This document shows positions 58,801-64,000 of a stretch of DNA of 64,000 nucleotides, one piece after another. The first letter of the stretch is position 1. Each line of letters starts with the position of its first letter. The notes under the pieces were generated by a model. The model was not told where the DNA came from, did no database searches, and saw only the letters and a program-made list of their open reading frames with translations. A program made the translations under genes and the position numbers. Location of the stretch: NCBI GenBank assembly GCA_963930655.1, contig OZ005601.1, positions 15,306,001 through 15,370,000 on the forward strand. Direction: 5' to 3'. This DNA comes from Myrica gale. Its lineage: Eukaryota; Streptophyta; Magnoliopsida; Fagales; Myricaceae.

Positions 58801-59858
58801 TGTTGGAAATATGCCCTCAAAACCAGTTATTAGAATAATTATGAGATAATTAGTTCTTTTATCGTCACATGTATTTATTACGTATTGGGTATACAATTAT
58901 ACCCAATAAGTAACATGAGATGTTACAAAGTTATATTGTTAAGTGAAATTGTAGAAAAGTCATGCCGATGATTAATGAATAAAAATGCAGGGAATATATG
59001 ATTTTTTCGGTTCCTTGTTCACTTTATAGTTGTTCTAGAATGAGGTACATGCTTATGTACAAATAGGTCTACACTTGTTGTACCTCTATTGCATAGGATG
59101 GTGGACTCCGTCATTGAGGTGGTGACCTTAAGCAGACAAGTGGGTGCACTGTAAGAGTATATGCACTGGACGGAATCACATATGAATACATTTTGGCAAT
59201 GATCACTGATATTGAGAAGGTATTTTACACAATTAGTTTATTGTACCCTTAGACCTGAGAGGTTTATGCAGGTCTGTTTGTTGTGTACTTCTACTTTGAC
59301 CGAGTCATTTGGTGATGATCTTTCTAGGTCAAATATTCTAGAGAACTTTGGATCTTCTATATGATAAATGAGCTTATGTAAATGCTCAACAAGGAATCCA
59401 CCAGTCTCTTTGTGAGATAGTATGTTCAGTATATTTGTATAGAGTTGGACTAGAAAAGAAATCACTGGCCAGTGAATTTTGCAAAAATATTTTTCAAAAT
59501 TAATATATAAATTATATATTTATTTGTGAAATTATTTTAGAAACAATTTAAGAGTCCAACGAGTTACAGATTGTGAATCAAGAATTATATGAGTTAGGGA
59601 CTTAATGAGTGATATTATTAATTCCAAGCCTATTAGCTCATGTAGAATATAGTACGGTGGAAGGATAAATAAACAAATAATTGTTAGCAAAAGGGATTTC
59701 ATGAAAATAGTCTCACTATCTCAGGGGTCAATTGTGATATGTTAATGGACATGATAACAATTTGTAGAAGCCCATAAATTCGGAATACATAATATAAGGG
59801 AGTTAAAAGAAAAGAAGTTTTTCAACGATCCAGGAATTATTGCTGCCCGACTCTTACA
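58801..59858 (+). repeat. 3' LTR of the copia element
   Basis: 1058 bp, TGTTGGAAATATGCCC to ACTCTTACA, preceded by the polypurine tract. It lacks part of the R/U5-side sequence present in the 5' LTR. Confidence 0.9.
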
Positions 59859-59903
59859 CTAAGATGTAACCCTAGACCAAAACTGTATGTTTTGGCTATA
59901 TCC

Positions 59904-61375
59904 TAGGCCTGTCCAAGCTCCGGTCCGGGCCGGTTCAGTCCGGTTTGGCCAGCCAAATCGGTTAAAATATTATGTATGTAAACCGGACCGGACCGGAAAT
60001 CTTATATAACCGGTCTGGTCCGGTCTCCGGTTTTACCAGTCCGGGTTGGCCGGGTTGGGCCGGTTTGGGCCTTTAAATTTTAGGCCTTTTCTGTTTAGGC
60101 CTCTTAACATTTTTATTTTGGTTTTCTTGTTGTTTTATTTTGGACGTTTTGAGACCATTTTTTTGGGTTTCTTTACATCAATTTTTTGGCCTATTTTTAC
60201 ATGAAATCTTTGGCTACACATTCAACCAAATTTTGTAAAAGTTGTTACATTTCATTTGAAGAAAATAATAAGATCTAATTAAAGAGTTCAAATCCTAGTT
60301 TTTTAAGTTAATAAATCATAAATCATAAGTTCATAATTATCATTTATCATAAGATAAAGAATTATAAATCCTAGTTTTTTAAGATAATAGAATTGCAAGT
60401 AAAACTAATTAGTAATTACTAACTACACTTCTGTGACTACTCTATTACAAGCCATAACAAACAACAAAATACTCCAATCCATTGTCCGGTTGTGAATTGT
60501 CCATCTCCCATGGAAGCTGTAAAAGGAAAAAAAAATTTAGACGTGAGATAAGGCGACGATCGATGGCAATCAAGACAAGACGATCGATGGCAATTCAGTC
60601 TCTTTTCTTTTCATAGAAAAACTAAATCTAAATGGTGTTGAAGTCTTTATGCTGATTCCAACAAAGTAGTACAAAAGATCGCGTATAAACCTCAAAACAT
60701 CATAAAAAGATGCATTTCAATGTCTCAAAACTCACATCTACAGAACCTGGGCACATCTTAATGTCTCAAAACTCACATCTACAGAGATCGGGTTCACTCC
60801 TCAGCCTTCCAAAAAATTGCACATTTGGGGGAGTTTGGATAGAGATTTACCTTTTCTCCCGAATCTACAACTATGGGTGAACGAAGACCTCACAGCCTGC
60901 GGGAGAGGTGCGGGGCTGGGGGGTGCTGGCGTGCTGCGAGGTGCGGGACTGGGGGGTGCTGGCGTGCTGCGAGGCGCGGGGCTGCGGGAGAGAAAAGAGG
61001 GGTGTGCGGCGGGAGAGAAAAGCGAACGAAGAGGGCAAGAGGCGTGCTGCGGGAGAGAAAAGAGACCGAAGAGTTAAAGGCTTAAAGCCTTAAACGCACA
61101 TTTTGGGGAAAAAAATTAGGGCTGCTGGTGTGTGGCTGTGCTGCGCGAACCGGGGGGGTCTGGGTGGACCAGGTCCGGAACGTTGGTTTTGTTTTTTTTT
61201 CCGGTAAGGACCGGTTTGGAGAAGTATACTCCGGTCCGGTCCCAGGTTTTCATGAGGGTAACCCGGAACCGGACCGGAATACACCGGTTTACCGGTCCGG
61301 TCAACCCGGTTTCACAAAATTTCACCGGTTTTGTCCAAAACCAGTCCGGTCGGGCCAGTATTTTGGACAGCCCTA
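59904..61375. mobile_element. hAT-like element with CCGGTCCGG-rich ends
   Basis: Ends TAGGCCTGTCCAA and TTGGACAGCCCTA (13-base inverted repeats, one mismatch). Both subterminal zones are packed with CCGGTCCGG, GGACCGGACC and ACCGGTTT. 8-bp flanks are not convincingly equal, so the family call rests on the ends. Inside, 60895-61075 is CG-rich with a 36-base unit ('GGGGGGTGCTGGCGTGCTGC') present about twice, and has no credible gene. 1472 bp. Confidence 0.68.
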
Positions 61376-61473
61376 ATATACCCTACCGACTCCAATTTTG
61401 GGTGGTACACAGTGGCCGGTTGTCGAAACTGGTACCGGAATTTCATAACCAGCGGATAAAATGTCCACCCCTA

Positions 61474-62365
61474 TACGAACGTAAATGGTTCTTACAGTTG
61501 AACATTTTTTTGGAACATAATCGTTGTCGTCTCTTCAAAACTTCCTTTCGAACATTGAACCTACAAATTGCAACCATTTATTTCCTCCATTAAACGTGTG
61601 CTCCTTCTCCTTGATTCTGGACCTACAAAAGCTAACCAAAACAAATACAAAATTCGTTCATAAATCTAACCAAAATCACAAAAAATTACCTCCTTTACCA
61701 ACTCTCACTCTCTATGTCCTCCCCTTCTTCTATGTCTTTACAACATTAGGCCTTTACCTCATTTACCGGGATACGGAACAAATACCACTTTTATCACGAG
61801 ACAAAAAAAAAATCTGTCAAAAAATCTAACCAAAATCACAAAGAAATACCCCCTTTAGCAACTCTCTCTCTATGTCTTTTCCCTTTTCTTTGTCTTTACC
61901 AACTCAAAAACTGTTAGAAATACAGTTAGAACCGAAAATACTGTTCAAACAAACCAAAAGAACACATTTGAATGTGAATTTGCTAAAGTCACAGTTTCAT
62001 TCACCGTCCGAATGGATTTAGTAAGCGTGTGGACAATTGTATAAAATAAAATAAACTTAAATAAATACCTTTCCTTGTTCAAAATTGTCCGAATGGTTAG
62101 ACAAAATAGTTCATATAAATTTATCGTGTCTGAACGGTTACACAAAGTCATCCAAATGTTTGGACAAAGAATATATATTTTTAATTATGCTTCTATTACT
62201 GTCTGAAACCGTCTGAACAATTTGTCAAAACAATGGCAAACATTATATATACTATCTAAACGGTTACATTAACCCTTCGAACACGGTAATCGAACCTAGT
62301 CCATGGCCGAGTTAACTAAGCCATGAAACTCGGGTTACAAAAACTAATAAATCCAACATAATAAC
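61474..62365. other. Leader/internal region of the non-coding LTR element (copy 2)
   Basis: Paralogue of 44370-45305 plus 48011-48090; it joins to 52232-52412 once the hAT-type nest is removed. It contains the unbroken site (62285-62295) that is occupied by the antisense LTR in copy 1. It is cut at 62365 by the Tat-type element. Confidence 0.72.
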
Positions 62366-62866
62366 TGATGATGTCAAGAAAGCACCACAGTGCTCGGAAG
62401 CTTGATGATGTCAAGAATCACCACAATGCAGGAATCACCGAGGGGGTGGCCTCGGGTCGGGAACTCCAATGGCCAAGTTAGATCTGGAGAAGAAGTATAG
62501 TGCTTAAAGAATGGAATTAAGTAGCAGCGTCAGCATTAGCATATGAAAGAGAATATCTGGCTATTTATATAGGGAGGTGGTAGAGTCCCAAAGGGAGTCT
62601 AAAGGTATGGGCTTCAGGACTCCTTATCTTACCTTGAGTCTTGAAATCTCAAAGATCCTTATCTTACTAGGAGTCCTGTTGTAGAGTTGTATTATGTGAG
62701 TGTCGCCGTTCATTCGAATTGCCATGAGGAGTCCTCGGGTGTCTAGACTTCTATGTGAGATCGGATGTCAAACTCCTATGCGAGGTCAGATAGTAGGGAC
62801 TAGCCAACAGGCTAATGAACCCGAGCCTAAGTGGTCTGGTTAGGCCGAGTATTTCATGGCCCATCA
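62366..62866 (-). repeat. 3' LTR of a minus-strand Ty3 element (Tat/Athila-type)
   Basis: Read on the minus strand it starts TGATGGGCC at 62866, right after a polypurine tract (GAAAAAGGGGAGAC at about 62870-62883), and ends ...CATCATCA at 62366. The outer 5-mer is ATAAC (62361-62365); its partner lies beyond the window. An inner near-repeat 'GATGATGTCAAGAA' occurs at 62367 and 62404. About 501 bp. Confidence 0.7.
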
Positions 62867-63762
62867 GTAGTCTCCCCTTTTTCAACCTCAAAACGATGCA
62901 GGTCGGATCGAAGATCGAGCCCCCCCCCTACGCGCGATTAGGTCAGTTGTCCTGTTGAGATCTAATTCCGAGCAGGGTTTCTAGTGGAGTTCGACCAGAT
63001 CTAAAATGAAAAAGAAGAGAGAGCAGTCTCGAATCATGAAACTTCGATGCCTTAGTTAGATCTCAATAAGATTTTAGTATTAGAAGAGCAATCCATCCTG
63101 AGAAAATATAAAGGGGACTTGCGATCGAGTTCCCTCTGCCCAGGTACGAGCTGGTGCAGAGTACTCGAGAGACTTGCGATCAAGTTGACTACTGCCCGGG
63201 TATGAGCCGACACAGGGTACTCGAGAGTGGAGACTTGCATACTTGAACTTTGAAAAAGAATAATCAGGTGCCTGAATTATCAGATAAGATAAAAAACTAA
63301 AAGTTCGTCATGTTAGATAAAATACAACAAAATTCTCAGGATAGGTAAAGAGATATTATCAATAAGATATCTGGATCGCTGAGACCAAGGGGTGCCTGTC
63401 GCACGGTAACATTAATGGTGCTCTCGGTACTGAGATCAAGTCTCAAGCAGGGTACTCAGAGGATTTCGACCGATGCTGAGATCATGTCCCAAGCCGTTGA
63501 GATCAAGTCCCCAGCAGCTAAGATCGAGTCCCGAGCACGCTGTTGGCTGGAGTTGACCGTCTGTGGGGATCTTGTCCCAGGTAGATGCTCGGCGCTATCG
63601 GGCCTGTGCGGGGATCCTGTCCTGATATGGTGCTCATCGCTATCAGGTCTCTGCGGGGGCTTGTCACGGGCAGGGCATATGATCGATGCTAGCTCTGCAA
63701 AACTGGAAATAAGATTATCACAATATCTCAAATAATAAAACAAGTAGAAATCATCAAACAAA
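62867..63762 (-). other. 3' untranslated region of the Tat/Athila-type element
   Basis: Between the pol stop and the LTR. It contains two related 'GACTTGCGATC' blocks (63116-63240) and several degenerate 'GAGATCAAGTCCC' units (63425-63535). No frame with a known motif. Confidence 0.6.
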
Positions 63763-64000
63763 CTACTGAAAATATTTCCGCAAGTGAGCGGTGTTCCATG
63801 GATGGGGGAGGCGCTTATCGTGCGAGTCCTCAAGGTGGTACGTCCTTGGTCGAGTGGTCTCCACCACTCTGTAAGGGCCTTCCCAATTGGCATGGAGTTT
63901 TCCTTCAGAAGGAGATGGTTAAAAATCGTTGTGGTGAACGTAAAGTGTTTGAAGATGGCTTTTTTCGAGACTTCTCATAGACGGTGCCAACTGATGACGT
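63763..64000 (-). pseudogene. C-terminal end of Ty3 pol (integrase tail), partial
   Basis: The minus strand reads 'GKLHANWEGPYRVVETTRPR', then 'YHLEDSHDKRLPHPWNTAHL' and ends 'RKYFQ' with TAG at 63765-63763. 'NWEGPY' and 'PWN--HL-KYY' are the classic last motifs of Tat/Athila-type polyproteins. One in-frame TAA lies near 63921-63919, so the copy is broken. The rest of the element is outside the window. Confidence 0.82.

Larger units (their letters stand above)
52987..59858 (+). mobile_element. Ty1/copia element with two LTRs, internally deleted
   Basis: LTRs at 52987-54219 and 58801-59858 start TGTTGGAAATAT and end CTTACA. Flanking 5-mers are TTAAG (52982-52986) and CTAAG (59859-59863), one change. 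The primer site TGAGATCAAAGC (54221-54232) is a 9/12 match to the tRNA-Met type. The PPT AAGTGGGAGA sits just before 58801. Gag is recognisable. From pol only an integrase-end piece ('TAVYILNRIPTKSISNTPYE', about 57663-57722; 'VGYPKNGPLGIYYDFYKPK' near 57832) and the last residues of RNase H ('SMGMRHLDKW', about 58750) remain, so RT is deleted. Related LTR: 32399-34021. Confidence 0.9.
52413..61473. mobile_element. Non-autonomous hAT-type element, split by later insertions
   Basis: Ends TAGGGCTGGGTAACGG and TCCACCCCTA; 8-bp flanks TACAAACG (52405-52412) and TACGAACG (61474-61481). The paralogous locus at about 44360-44370 lacks it. Its own sequence is 52413-52986, 59859-59903 and 61376-61473, about 0.72 kb. 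This is similar in size and end sequence to the elements at 16283 and 17354. The remainder is a copia element and a further hAT-like element. The GA-rich tract 52680-52960 belongs to its body. Confidence 0.78.

Noticed and set aside
60817..61093. Gly/Arg-rich ORFs in three frames inside the hAT-like element
   Set aside because: All derive from a CG-rich short tandem repeat.
59904..61375. 8-bp TSD for the CCGGTCCGG-rich element
   Set aside because: The flanks CTATATCC and ATATACCC do not align well enough; the family call rests on inverted ends only.

Overview
The window is plant nuclear DNA, probably from a eudicot: the one gene that looks functional is a split chloroplast gene with GT-AG introns, and almost everything else is nested plant transposable elements. 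I recognise one intact host gene, CURT1B (thylakoid curvature protein, six exons, 18932-21119, + strand), and one dead host-type gene, a FAR1/FHY3-related (MULE-derived) sequence cut in two by a Ty1/copia element.

Layout. 1-7640: a decayed endogenous caulimovirid-like element on the - strand (Cys motif, aspartic protease, RT/RNase H and a second ORF running off the left edge; no integrase in the part seen). It is broken by a 3.47-kb solo LTR (2715-6179, TSD TTTTC) and a Mutator-type MITE (6543-6989, 9-bp TSD). 8231-13619: FAR1-related pseudogene split by a Sirevirus-like copia element (8490-12931, TSD GTATC) that keeps only a damaged gag. 13677-18000: small hAT-type elements with 8-bp TSDs. 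18932-21119: CURT1B. 22080-22270: a Tourist/PIF MITE. 23485-29089: a CACTA element carrying exon fragments of acyl-CoA oxidase and plastid pyruvate kinase. 30105-31360: a Sirevirus-like solo LTR. 32250-36560: 3' end of a Ty3 chromovirus (Del/Tekay-like) with its pol terminus split by a copia-type solo LTR (32399-34021), then PPT and LTR.

36561-62365 is a nest. It is built on two head-to-tail copies of the chromovirus LTR plus leader. These are interrupted by a 7.6-kb CACTA element with decayed TNP2/TNPA-type genes (36606-44229), an antisense solo LTR (45306-48010), a 3.44-kb solo LTR (48419-51858) and a hAT-type element (52413-61473). The hAT-type element itself contains a copia element (52987-59858) and another hAT-like element (59904-61375). 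62366-64000 is the 3' end of a minus-strand Ty3 element of Tat/Athila type.

Many insertions can be proved inside the window because TSDs flank them, and three have a paralogous empty site elsewhere in the same window. I found no RNA genes, CRISPR arrays or bacterial-type operons. Nothing here looks like a wholly new system. The most interesting items are the gene-capturing CACTA element, the tandem LTR-leader array, and the palindrome clusters that recur in unrelated LTR families and in CACTA subterminal DNA.
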